A stretch of DNA of 6,850 nucleotides from the NCBI GenBank assembly GCA_947588975.1, contig CANQAF010000052.1, positions 1 through 6,850 on the forward strand, given 5' to 3'. Origin of the DNA: an uncultured Bacilli bacterium. GTDB taxonomy: Bacteria > Bacillota_I > Bacilli_A > RF39 > UBA660. This document shows positions 1 to 6,104 of this stretch, one piece after another. How positions within the stretch are numbered: the stretch's first letter is position 1; every line of letters begins with the position of its first letter. Both the position numbers and the translations under genes were made by a program. A model generated the notes under the pieces. The model was not told where the DNA came from and did no database searches. It was given only the letters and a program-made list of their open reading frames with translations.

Positions 1-1
1 A

Positions 2-2107
2 CTACCTCTCTATTTCCACCATTTCATATGCTTCAATGATATCTCCTACTTTAATATCATTAAAGTTTTCAATTGTAATACCACATTCTAACCCTTTTTT
101 AACTTCTTTCACTGCATCTTTTTCACGTTGAATAGAGTTAATATTTCCATCATAAATAACGATACCTTCACGAATAATGCGAGCTTTGGCATCCCTTGTA
201 ATCACACCATCTGTCACATAAGATCCAGCAATGATTCCTACTTTAGAGAATTTGAATAATTGTCTAACTTCTGCTTCACCAATCACTTTTTCTTCATAGA
301 TTGGTTCTAACATACCTTTCATAGCAGCTTCAATTTCTTCTACTGCCTTATAAATAATATTATATAGACGAATTTCTACACCATTATCTTTAGCATAATC
401 ACGAATCGCACTATCTGGTCTGACATTGAATCCAATAATAATAGCATTAGATGCTTTTGCAAGGACAATATCACTTTCTGTAATTGGCCCAACACTACTA
501 CGAATCACTTTGACACGAACATCTTCTACCTCAATTTTTTCTAAAGAATTTTTAACCGCTTCACTACTACCATGTACATCTGCTTTAATGATAACATTAA
601 GTTCGCGAAGTCCTTCTCCAATTTTAGAAAATAAGTCATCTAAACTCGTTACTTCTGTTTTTTGATTATCTTTTAATTTCTGCAATTCTTTTCTTTGTTC
701 ACCAATACTTCTTGCTTGTTTTTCGCTTTCAAAAGCCATAAACTTATCTCCCGCAATTGGAGTTTCATTTAATCCTGTAATTTCTACTGGAGTAGAAGGA
801 GTTGCTTCTGTTATTTCTTCCCCTTTATCATTACGTAGTGTACGCACTTTTCCAAATGTTGTTCCAACGACAATAGGATCTCCTAAACGTAATGTACCGT
901 TTTGAATTAACAATGTAACAATTGGCCCTACCTGTTTATCCAAACGAGATTCAATTACAGAACCAATCGCATAACGATTTGGATTTGCTTTATAACCTTG
1001 CATTTCTGCTACCAATAAAATATTATCTAGTAACTCTGGAACACCTGTTCCTTGTTTCGCAGAAATTTGTGTGTAAACGGTATCTCCTCCCCAACTATCT
1101 GGAGTAAGACCATATTCAGTTAATTCAGTCATAATACGTTCTGGGTTTGCACCAGGTTTATCTATTTTATTGATAGCTACCATAATTGGTACCCCTGCTG
1201 CCTTCGCATGATCAATTGCTTCTTTCGTTTGTGGCATCACACCATCATCAGCCGCTACAATAATAATGACAATATCGGTAATACTTGCTCCACGCGCACG
1301 CATTTCCGTAAATGCTGCATGCCCTGGCGTATCAATAAATGTAATAGGTTGCCCGTTCACTTGAATTTGGTAAGCACTGATTGCTTGGGTAATTCCTCCG
1401 GCTTCCCCTTCTGCAACATTGGCTTTACGAATGGTATCTAGCAAAGTAGTTTTTCCGTGATCTACATGACCCATAATTGTTACAACAGGAGGTCTACTTT
1501 GTAAATCTTCTTCACGGTCAATTACTTCATATGCTTCAAAATTAGTTACATCAGCCGTTTCTTCTCTTTTTAATTCTTTCTCATAATCCAGTACTAATAC
1601 TTCTGCATTTTCAAAACTAATACTGTTATTAGCTGTTGCCATAATACCTAACATAAATAATTTTTTAACGAGTTCTGGTACTGCAACATGAAGACGATCT
1701 GCTAATTCCGCAACCGTCATACCTTCTTTATATAAAACAACACTTTCATTTTGTTCTGGAGCATTCGACATCAATTTTTCTTTATGTTTGTACATTTCTT
1801 TTTTCTTGTTTGCAAGCTCTTTTTTATGATTATTTTGTTGTGTGCTTTTTTTATTGAGTTTTTGCTTCACTACGGTATGATCCATATCAATCTTTTCAGA
1901 ACCTGCAATTTCTTCTGCTAAATCCTCAGCTAAATCTTCTAATTCTTCTTCAGATGTATCACCGATTGTATTATCGAGTTCAATGATATCATCTTCGCTT
2001 AATAAATCATCTTCATTAGAAACAGAAATACCTAATTCTTCACATTTTTTTAAGATTTCTTCTACTTTTCTATTTACATCCTCTGCATATTCTCTTACAG
2101 ACATCAT
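2..2107 (-). CDS. infB: Translation initiation factor IF-2
   Basis: This GTPase positions initiator fMet-tRNA on the 30S subunit and promotes 50S joining; it acts in the cytoplasm. The 701-aa product has the full Bacilli-type layout. There is an IF2_N-like segment at about 3-45, then an acidic stretch (about 52-66), a Lys/Asn-rich linker (about 80-112), and a second IF2_N domain at about 129-178. The G domain follows with every motif intact: GHVDHGKT (213-220), GITQ (238-241), DTPGH (259-263), NKID (313-316) and SAKQG (349-353). Domains II-IV fill the rest. The first of two tandem ATG codons is preferred because a GAGGTGA ribosome binding site (2114-2120) ends 6 nt upstream of it. The stop is TAG, one base from the window edge. 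It is the last visible gene of the operon, 16 nt after the deaminase. The identification is secure from motifs and length. Confidence 0.98.
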   Translation of the reverse strand: MMSVREYAEDVNRKVEEILKKCEELGISVSNEDDLLSEDDIIELDNTIGDTSEEELEDLAEDLAEEIAGSEKIDMDHTVVKQKLNKKSTQQNNHKKELANKKKEMYKHKEKLMSNAPEQNESVVLYKEGMTVAELADRLHVAVPELVKKLFMLGIMATANNSISFENAEVLVLDYEKELKREETADVTNFEAYEVIDREEDLQSRPPVVTIMGHVDHGKTTLLDTIRKANVAEGEAGGITQAISAYQIQVNGQPITFIDTPGHAAFTEMRARGASITDIVIIIVAADDGVMPQTKEAIDHAKAAGVPIMVAINKIDKPGANPERIMTELTEYGLTPDSWGGDTVYTQISAKQGTGVPELLDNILLVAEMQGYKANPNRYAIGSVIESRLDKQVGPIVTLLIQNGTLRLGDPIVVGTTFGKVRTLRNDKGEEITEATPSTPVEITGLNETPIAGDKFMAFESEKQARSIGEQRKELQKLKDNQKTEVTSLDDLFSKIGEGLRELNVIIKADVHGSSEAVKNSLEKIEVEDVRVKVIRSSVGPITESDIVLAKASNAIIIGFNVRPDSAIRDYAKDNGVEIRLYNIIYKAVEEIEAAMKGMLEPIYEEKVIGEAEVRQLFKFSKVGIIAGSYVTDGVITRDAKARIIREGIVIYDGNINSIQREKDAVKEVKKGLECGITIENFNDIKVGDIIEAYEMVEIER

Positions 2108-2123
2108 AGTGATTCACCTCTTT

Positions 2124-2606
2124 CTACAAATCTAATTCAATTTTTTTATTTCCCATAATATATTGGCGGTAGGAAACACCACAAGTATCAAACATTTTTT
2201 TAGATGCAATCGTAGCATCCGTATCTTTATACTTATCGCTTAAATAAATTACTTCTTTAATTCCTGCTTGAATAATTGCTTTAGCACATTCATTACATGG
2301 AAAAAGTGCCACATAAAGTTTCGTGTTTCTCAAATCTCCATGGAAATTTAATATAGCATTCATCTCCGCATGACATACATATGCATATTTTGTTTCCAAG
2401 AATGAGCCTTCTCTTTGCCAAGGCATCAATTCATCAGAAAAACCAATTGGAGTTCCATTATAACCAATGGATAACACTTTGTTATTATGATCTACAATAC
2501 AAGCGCCTACTTGTGTACTAGGGTCTTTACTCCTTTTTGCAGATAATAAAGCAAGGCCCATAAAATATTCGTCCCAAGTGATATAATCTGTACGTTTTCC
2601 TGCCAT
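2124..2606 (-). CDS. dCMP deaminase family protein (DCTD-type)
   Basis: A zinc-dependent deoxycytidylate deaminase, predicted to convert dCMP to dUMP, the substrate for thymidylate synthase. The 160-aa protein carries the complete deaminase signature: HAE at 79-81 (zinc ligand His79, catalytic Glu81) and PCNEC at 103-107 (zinc ligands Cys104 and Cys107). A GYNGTP segment at 48-53 is typical of the dCMP-specific branch rather than cytidine or tRNA-adenosine deaminases. By recall, the segment around LYVALFPCNECAKAIIQAG resembles animal DCTD and clostridial homologues more than B. subtilis ComEB. An AGGAGGT ribosome binding site (2611-2617) sits 4 nt from the ATG and overlaps the rnpM stop codon, so translation is probably coupled. 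Its place between rnpM and infB is atypical, since this slot often holds L7Ae-like ylxQ. Substrate is inferred from family motifs; a related nucleotide substrate cannot be excluded. Confidence 0.93.
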   Translation of the reverse strand: MAGKRTDYITWDEYFMGLALLSAKRSKDPSTQVGACIVDHNNKVLSIGYNGTPIGFSDELMPWQREGSFLETKYAYVCHAEMNAILNFHGDLRNTKLYVALFPCNECAKAIIQAGIKEVIYLSDKYKDTDATIASKKMFDTCGVSYRQYIMGNKKIELDL

Positions 2607-2615
2607 AAAAACCTC

Positions 2616-2873
2616 CTATACTAGTGTTTTTAACTCTTCATAAATAGAATCAGGTACTTCTGTTTCTAAATGACGATTTAACACTTTACTTTGTTTTGCT
2701 TTGTCAAAAGTTGCGATATCTTTTTTGAGGTAAGCTCCTCTACCATTGGCTTTTCCAGTCTGATCAACGATGACATTCCCTTCAGGAGTTCTTACCACAC
2801 GAATCAATTCTTGCTTTGGTAACTTTTCTTTCGTAACCACACAGGTACGCATTGGAATTTTTTTTACTTTCAT
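2616..2873 (-). CDS. rnpM: YlxR-family RNase P modulator RnpM
   Basis: A small RNA-binding protein of the YlxR (DUF448) family. The B. subtilis member has been described as a modulator of RNase P activity (RnpM); whether this one does the same is inference from family. The 85-aa product has the family hallmarks: the N-terminal MRTCVVT segment (residues 8-14) and the GRGAYL segment (44-49), with a basic surface, matching the usual size of about 90 aa. The ATG lies 7 nt after the nusA stop. Its ribosome binding site GTAGGTGA contains the nusA TAG stop codon, pointing to coupled translation. The nusA-rnpM order is standard for Firmicutes nusA operons and supports the call. Confidence 0.95.
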   Translation of the reverse strand: MKVKKIPMRTCVVTKEKLPKQELIRVVRTPEGNVIVDQTGKANGRGAYLKKDIATFDKAKQSKVLNRHLETEVPDSIYEELKTLV

Positions 2874-2880
2874 AAGTCAC

Positions 2881-4041
2881 CTACCCAACAATATTGATAC
2901 CCATTTCTTTTGCTTGTTCATAAGTTTTCACATCAATTTTATAATGAGTTAAACGAGACGCTAAACGAACATTGAAACCTTTTTTACCGATCGCTAATGA
3001 TAAATTATCTTCATTTACGACTGCCAGAGCTTCTTTTTTCTTTTCATCTGTGATAAATACTTGTAAATCTTTGGCTGGACTTAAGGCATTCATAATAAAT
3101 TTTGCAGGATCGGCATCATATGGAATTACATCAATTTTTTCACCATGTAATTCTTCAATAATATGGTTAATACGGGAACCTCTTTCACCAATACAAGCAC
3201 CAACTGGATCTACATTTGGATTTTCTGAATAAACAGCTACTTTGGTACGATTTCCAGCATCTCTAGCGACACTATATACAAGGATAATACCTTCATTGAT
3301 TTCTGGAATTTCAAGTTCAAACAAACGTTTTACAAATCCATAGTGAACACGAGAAAGTAAGATAACTGGTCCTCTGGAATTTGAATCTACTTTTGTAATA
3401 TATACTTTTAAAGAAGAACCCATTTGAATCGTTTCACCAGGAATGATTTCCGTCTTTGGTAAAATTCCTTGTGTTCTACCTAAATCTACATAATAGTTAC
3501 GAACATCTTCCATAGTGACAATTCCAACAACCATTTCATCTTCTTTATCATTAAATTCATCAATAATGACACTTTTTTCTGCCTCACGAATCTTTTGAAC
3601 TACCACTTGTTTTGCGGTTGCAGCTGCGACACGTCCAAAATCTTTTGGTGTCACTTCTTCTTCAATGGTTTCGCCAATTTGAATATTTGGAACAATTTTT
3701 CTAGCTTCTTCTAAAGTAAGATGAATGCGTTCATCATAGACAAAAGGTAAAATTTCTCCTCCATCATCTTCTTCATCTTCTTCATTAATGTCAGAAAAAT
3801 CGATATCTGAGAATTTTTTATATTTTTCTTCTTCCGCACGGTCAACGACTGTCTTATAAGAAAATACTTTAATATCTCCAGTTTCACGATTAATTTCAAC
3901 TCTTACATTGGATAGAGAATTATAATTTTTCTTATATGCAGACGTTAAAGCAAGTTCCATTGCTTCATATATGACATCTTCTGATATACCTTTTTCTTTG
4001 CATAATGTTTCTACAGCATTTTTAAATTCTTTTGAATCCAC
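2881..4041 (-). CDS. nusA: Transcription termination/antitermination factor NusA
   Basis: NusA binds RNA polymerase and nascent RNA, stimulating pausing and intrinsic termination. From the chosen GTG the protein is 386 aa (B. subtilis NusA is about 371). Domains in order: N-terminal RNAP-binding domain (about 1-70, resuming to about 160), S1 domain (about 169-235), KH1 with IGERG (284-288), and KH2 with GKKG (352-355). It ends soon after KH2, as Bacilli NusA does, with no gammaproteobacterial acidic repeats. An unusual acidic insert of roughly 20-25 residues (about 70-100, core EEDEEDDGGE at 87-96) interrupts the N-terminal domain compared with B. subtilis. The GTG at 4041 is chosen because VDSKEFKNAVETL lines up with the B. 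subtilis N-terminus. It begins 1 nt after the rimP stop, with a weak AAAGG about 11 nt upstream. An in-frame GTG at 4050 and a TTG at 4095 are less likely. Confidence 0.97.
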   Translation of the reverse strand: MDSKEFKNAVETLCKEKGISEDVIYEAMELALTSAYKKNYNSLSNVRVEINRETGDIKVFSYKTVVDRAEEEKYKKFSDIDFSDINEEDEEDDGGEILPFVYDERIHLTLEEARKIVPNIQIGETIEEEVTPKDFGRVAAATAKQVVVQKIREAEKSVIIDEFNDKEDEMVVGIVTMEDVRNYYVDLGRTQGILPKTEIIPGETIQMGSSLKVYITKVDSNSRGPVILLSRVHYGFVKRLFELEIPEINEGIILVYSVARDAGNRTKVAVYSENPNVDPVGACIGERGSRINHIIEELHGEKIDVIPYDADPAKFIMNALSPAKDLQVFITDEKKKEALAVVNEDNLSLAIGKKGFNVRLASRLTHYKIDVKTYEQAKEMGINIVG

Positions 4042-4042
4042 T

Positions 4043-4297
4043 TTATTCACAACCTTTCTCTTTTGAACATACATCCAGTATGTAGTTCTCTTCAATTAAA
4101 TCTTTTTCATCTAATAATGGATTGATTAGTTGGGTCACAGTTACACAGTCATCCACATCAACGATTCCATTTTTATCAATGATAATTCTTAAAAAATATA
4201 AGTTGCCTTCTTTTACATATTGAACACAATCCAGAATATAATTGTTTTCTACAATGACAGGTTCAATCAATTCTCTTACCGTTTTTTCTAATTCCAT
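4043..4297 (-). CDS. rimP: Ribosome maturation factor RimP, N-terminal domain only
   Basis: RimP assists late 30S subunit maturation. The 84-aa product matches only the N-terminal alpha/beta domain: IEPVI (12-16), YVKEGNLYFLRIIID (27-41), VDVDDCVTVTQLINPLLDE (46-64) and YILDV (72-76). These correspond to B. subtilis YlxS up to the FLEVSSPG segment. The family normally has about 150 aa, with a C-terminal SH3-like domain beginning near the SSPGxxRPL motif. Here that motif is replaced by CSKEKGCE and a stop, and nusA starts 1 nt later, so there is no room for the missing domain in any frame. The ATG at 4297 is preferred over the in-frame ATG at 4309 because GGAGGT (4307-4302) lies 4 nt upstream of it. 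It is the first gene of the operon. Whether it is functional as a single domain or is a degenerating remnant is unknown. Confidence 0.88.
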   Translation of the reverse strand: MELEKTVRELIEPVIVENNYILDCVQYVKEGNLYFLRIIIDKNGIVDVDDCVTVTQLINPLLDEKDLIEENYILDVCSKEKGCE

Positions 4298-4317
4298 AAC
4301 AACCTCCATCTACATGA

Positions 4318-4339
4318 AAGAGTGGGATTTCCCACTCTT
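4318..4339 (-). promoter_or_regulatory. Leader hairpin upstream of rimP (possible attenuator)
   Basis: A perfect 9-bp inverted repeat, AAGAGTGGG (4318-4326) and CCCACTCTT (4331-4339), with a 4-nt loop. It lies in the predicted transcribed leader of the rimP-nusA operon, about 11 nt before the GGAGG ribosome binding site. On the minus strand the stem is followed only by a short, interrupted U stretch (UUUCAUGUAG), so it is not a canonical strong terminator. In B. subtilis the nusA operon is reported to be autoregulated by NusA-dependent termination in its leader. A stable hairpin with a poor U tract here fits that idea, but this is inference. It could instead affect rimP translation or transcript stability. 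Confidence 0.6.
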
Positions 4340-4358
4340 CTTGCATTCAACTGTTAAT

Positions 4359-4367
4359 ATTATATCA
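4359..4367 (-). promoter_or_regulatory. Extended -10 promoter for the rimP-nusA-infB operon
   Basis: Read on the minus strand this is TGATATAAT: a perfect TATAAT (4364-4359) with the TG of an extended -10 element (4367-4366). No good -35 hexamer occurs at 16-18 nt spacing, which is tolerated in extended -10 promoters. The predicted start of transcription is near 4352, giving a leader of about 55 nt that contains the hairpin at 4318-4339. No polC or proS gene lies immediately upstream, and the neighbouring gene is divergent, so the operon needs a promoter here. Confidence 0.7.
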
Positions 4368-4396
4368 TACTATTCTCTAAAATAATACCAAAAATA

Positions 4397-4426
4397 TTAA
4401 AATTTTTAAAAACAGTGTGATATACT
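4397..4426 (+). promoter_or_regulatory. Promoter for the CPBP protease gene
   Basis: A TTAAAA -35-like hexamer (4397-4402, four of six matches to TTGACA) is followed after 18 nt by TATACT (4421-4426). An extended -10 TG stands at 4418-4419. The -10 ends 15 nt before the ATG at 4442, so the predicted transcript start (about 4433) falls at the ribosome binding site GGAG (4433-4436). It is divergent from the operon promoter, with the two -10 boxes about 56 nt apart. Confidence 0.55.
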
Positions 4427-4441
4427 AATAATGGAGATGAA

Positions 4442-5146
4442 ATGGTTATGAAAAAATATAATGTCAAGAATGCTTTCTTAGGTGTATTAGCCATTCTTAC
4501 TTATTTTATATTACCAATGTTAGAAGGAGTTCCATTCGAGCTGATGGGTATTGATACAGCTACACTTCCTTTAGTCGCAAAAGTTATTTATATGGTTGCC
4601 TTTGAAACTGTACTTATGGCAATCATTGTATTGATATTCCACAAAAAAATAGAAAAAGACTGGCAAGATATGAAACAAAATCATATGAACTATTATTCTA
4701 CTTACTTAAAATATTGGTTAATTGCTATTATGGTTATGATGCTCAGCAACTTACTCATTATGAATTTTACTAATAATGGAGTTGCAAGTAATGAACAAAC
4801 AATACAAGAGTTATTTGATGTTAGCCCAATTTATATTTTCTTCTCAGCTGTTATTTTCGCACCAGTTGTAGAGGAACTCGTATTTCGTCAAGGAATTCGC
4901 AATATCATTCCCAATAATTTACTATTTATTTTAGCATCAGGAATTATATTTGGAGGTTTACACGTCATTAGTGGAAGCATGGAATCTTTAACAGAACTCC
5001 TTTACTTAATCCCATATTGTGCACCTGGTATTGCATTTGCATATATTCTTTCTAAAACAGACAATATCTTTGTATCTATGGGAATTCATTTTATGCATAA
5101 TGGAATCTTAATTGCCTTACAATTTATGTTATTATTCTTTTCCTAA
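4442..5146 (+). CDS. CPBP family intramembrane glutamic endopeptidase
   Basis: A polytopic membrane protein of the CPBP (CaaX protease and bacteriocin-processing, Abi/Rce1-like) family. All catalytic motifs are visible in the 234-aa product: EELVFR (Glu144, Glu145, Arg149), FGGLH (Phe170-His174) and HFMHN (His216, Asn220). Hydrophobic segments lie near 12-30, 43-66, 90-110, 128-143, 159-178, 185-203 and 209-232, matching the usual multi-helix core. The ATG at 4442 sits 5 nt after GGAG; an in-frame ATG at 4448 (11 nt away) is an alternative that would remove two residues. It is transcribed divergently from the nusA operon and followed by its own terminator. Bacterial members serve in bacteriocin self-immunity, peptide maturation or membrane-protein processing. 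No bacteriocin or CaaX-like peptide gene is next to it, so substrate and role cannot be assigned. Confidence 0.93.
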   Translation: MVMKKYNVKNAFLGVLAILTYFILPMLEGVPFELMGIDTATLPLVAKVIYMVAFETVLMAIIVLIFHKKIEKDWQDMKQNHMNYYSTYLKYWLIAIMVMMLSNLLIMNFTNNGVASNEQTIQELFDVSPIYIFFSAVIFAPVVEELVFRQGIRNIIPNNLLFILASGIIFGGLHVISGSMESLTELLYLIPYCAPGIAFAYILSKTDNIFVSMGIHFMHNGILIALQFMLLFFS

Positions 5147-5166
5147 AGACATTTGTCTTTTTTTTT
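5145..5166 (+). terminator. Rho-independent terminator after the CPBP protease gene
   Basis: A short stem AAAGAC (5145-5150) / GTCTTT (5155-5160) with loop ATTT is followed directly by more T residues, giving a run of nine T (5158-5166). The stem starts inside the TAA stop codon (5144-5146). It is GC-poor and only 6 bp, so termination may be partial, but the U run is strong. It overlaps the promoter of the next gene. Confidence 0.65.
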
Positions 5167-5174
5167 GTTATAAT
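5146..5174 (+). promoter_or_regulatory. Promoter for the metallophosphoesterase gene
   Basis: AAGACA (5146-5151, four of six matches to TTGACA) is separated by exactly 17 nt from a perfect TATAAT (5169-5174). An extended -10 TG stands at 5166-5167. The -35 lies in the terminator stem and the spacer contains the terminator's T run. The -10 ends 15 nt before the ATG at 5190, so the leader should be only about 9 nt. Confidence 0.7.
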
Positions 5175-5189
5175 GTGAATGGTGAGACT

Positions 5190-6104
5190 ATGAAACATGG
5201 CAAAACAGAAGAAATAGAAGAAATAGAAAAAAATCATCATCCTTTGAAAAAAGTTATTTTTATTTTATTCAGTATTATACTGATTGTAACTTCAATTCTT
5301 CTATATAGTCGTTATATTGGAACATCCGGTTTATATATTAAGGAATACAAAATTACCAATTCGAATCTTCCAGATAGTATGCATGGACTTAAGATTGTAC
5401 ATATTTCCGATATTCATTATGGAAGAATCACATTTGAAAAAGAATTAGAAGAACTCGTTAAAAAAGTCAATTTGACGAAACCTGATTTAATTATTTTATC
5501 AGGAGATTTGATTGATCAAGATACTGATCTGACAGGTGAAATGGCAGATCAAATCAGTTCTATTTTAAAAGAAATGAAAGCAACCATTGGTAAATATGCT
5601 ATCAAAGGAAATCATGATTATAAATTTGAACAATGGGATTTTATCTTAGAAAATAGTGGATTTATTGATCTAGATGATACTTATGATACCATCTATAAAG
5701 GAAGTAATGACTATATTTTACTATCTGGAATTAGTACCAATTTACATGGTAAGCAAAAAATAGAAGAAAAAATTGCTTCTACTGAGCAATATTTAGAAGC
5801 AATTACAGATGAGGCATTAAAACCAAAATATAAAATTCTAGTCATCCATGAACCAGATTATATTGATGATATCAATACAGATAACTTTGATTTAATCCTT
5901 GCAGGACATTCTCATAATGGACAAGTAACACTACCTGTTATAGGAGCAGTCATCTTACCACCAGGTTCTAAAAAATACTATAAACCTCATTACAAGATGG
6001 GCAATACCGATTTATATATCTCTAGTGGAATTGGAGTGTCCACAGTTAACTTCCGTTTATTTAATCATCCATCATTTAATTTATATCGTTTAACAAATAA
6101 ATAA
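5190..6104 (+). CDS. Membrane-anchored calcineurin-like metallophosphoesterase (YkuE/YaeI-like)
   Basis: A dinuclear-metal phosphoesterase with every family motif in the 304-aa product: DIH (Asp74, His76), GDLID (Asp106), GNHD (Asn141, His142), a central His220 in VIHEPD, and GHSHNG (His240, His242). A charged N-terminal stretch with an EEIEEIEK repeat (residues 1-19) precedes one hydrophobic helix (about 20-40). KK before the helix suggests the N-terminus is inside and the catalytic domain outside. By family, relatives such as YkuE and YaeI act at the cell envelope or on phosphodiesters; the substrate is unknown. The ATG at 5190 is chosen because GGTGAG (5181-5186) lies 3 nt upstream and a TATAAT box directly precedes it. 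The frame stays open back to an ATG at 5112, but that would run through the end of the protease gene and its terminator. Its end converges with the ABC transporter gene. Confidence 0.93.
   Translation: MKHGKTEEIEEIEKNHHPLKKVIFILFSIILIVTSILLYSRYIGTSGLYIKEYKITNSNLPDSMHGLKIVHISDIHYGRITFEKELEELVKKVNLTKPDLIILSGDLIDQDTDLTGEMADQISSILKEMKATIGKYAIKGNHDYKFEQWDFILENSGFIDLDDTYDTIYKGSNDYILLSGISTNLHGKQKIEEKIASTEQYLEAITDEALKPKYKILVIHEPDYIDDINTDNFDLILAGHSHNGQVTLPVIGAVILPPGSKKYYKPHYKMGNTDLYISSGIGVSTVNFRLFNHPSFNLYRLTNK

Noticed and set aside
426..1441. Plus-strand open frames at 426-665, 922-1107 and 1208-1441
   Set aside because: They lie antisense within infB, whose coding is certain from its GTPase motifs. 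The translations have no recognisable domain and there is no ribosome binding site evidence.
2770..3232. Plus-strand open frames at 2770-2952 and 2972-3232
   Set aside because: They are antisense shadows of rnpM and nusA, with no family resemblance and composition explained by the opposite strand.
3711..3899. Minus-strand 62-aa frame inside nusA
   Set aside because: It is an out-of-frame shadow over the acidic-insert region; the NusA frame is continuous through it, so it is not a frameshift.
4042..4095. Longer nusA start (TTG at 4095) overlapping rimP
   Set aside because: The extra 18 residues have no match to NusA N-termini, and the GTG at 4041 aligns with the B. subtilis start and follows the rimP stop directly.
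4043..4297. rimP truncated by a sequencing frameshift
   Set aside because: No other frame between its stop and nusA could encode the missing 65-70 residues; the DNA for them is simply not there.
4310..4441. Riboswitch, small RNA or peptide in the divergent intergenic region
   Set aside because: At 132 nt it is filled by two promoters and one simple hairpin. I saw no conserved riboswitch-like multi-helix fold, T-box or leader ORF with a ribosome binding site.
5112..5189. Longer phosphoesterase start (ATG at 5112)
   Set aside because: It would read through the protease gene end, the terminator and the TATAAT box; the extra 26 residues are a by-product of that sequence.
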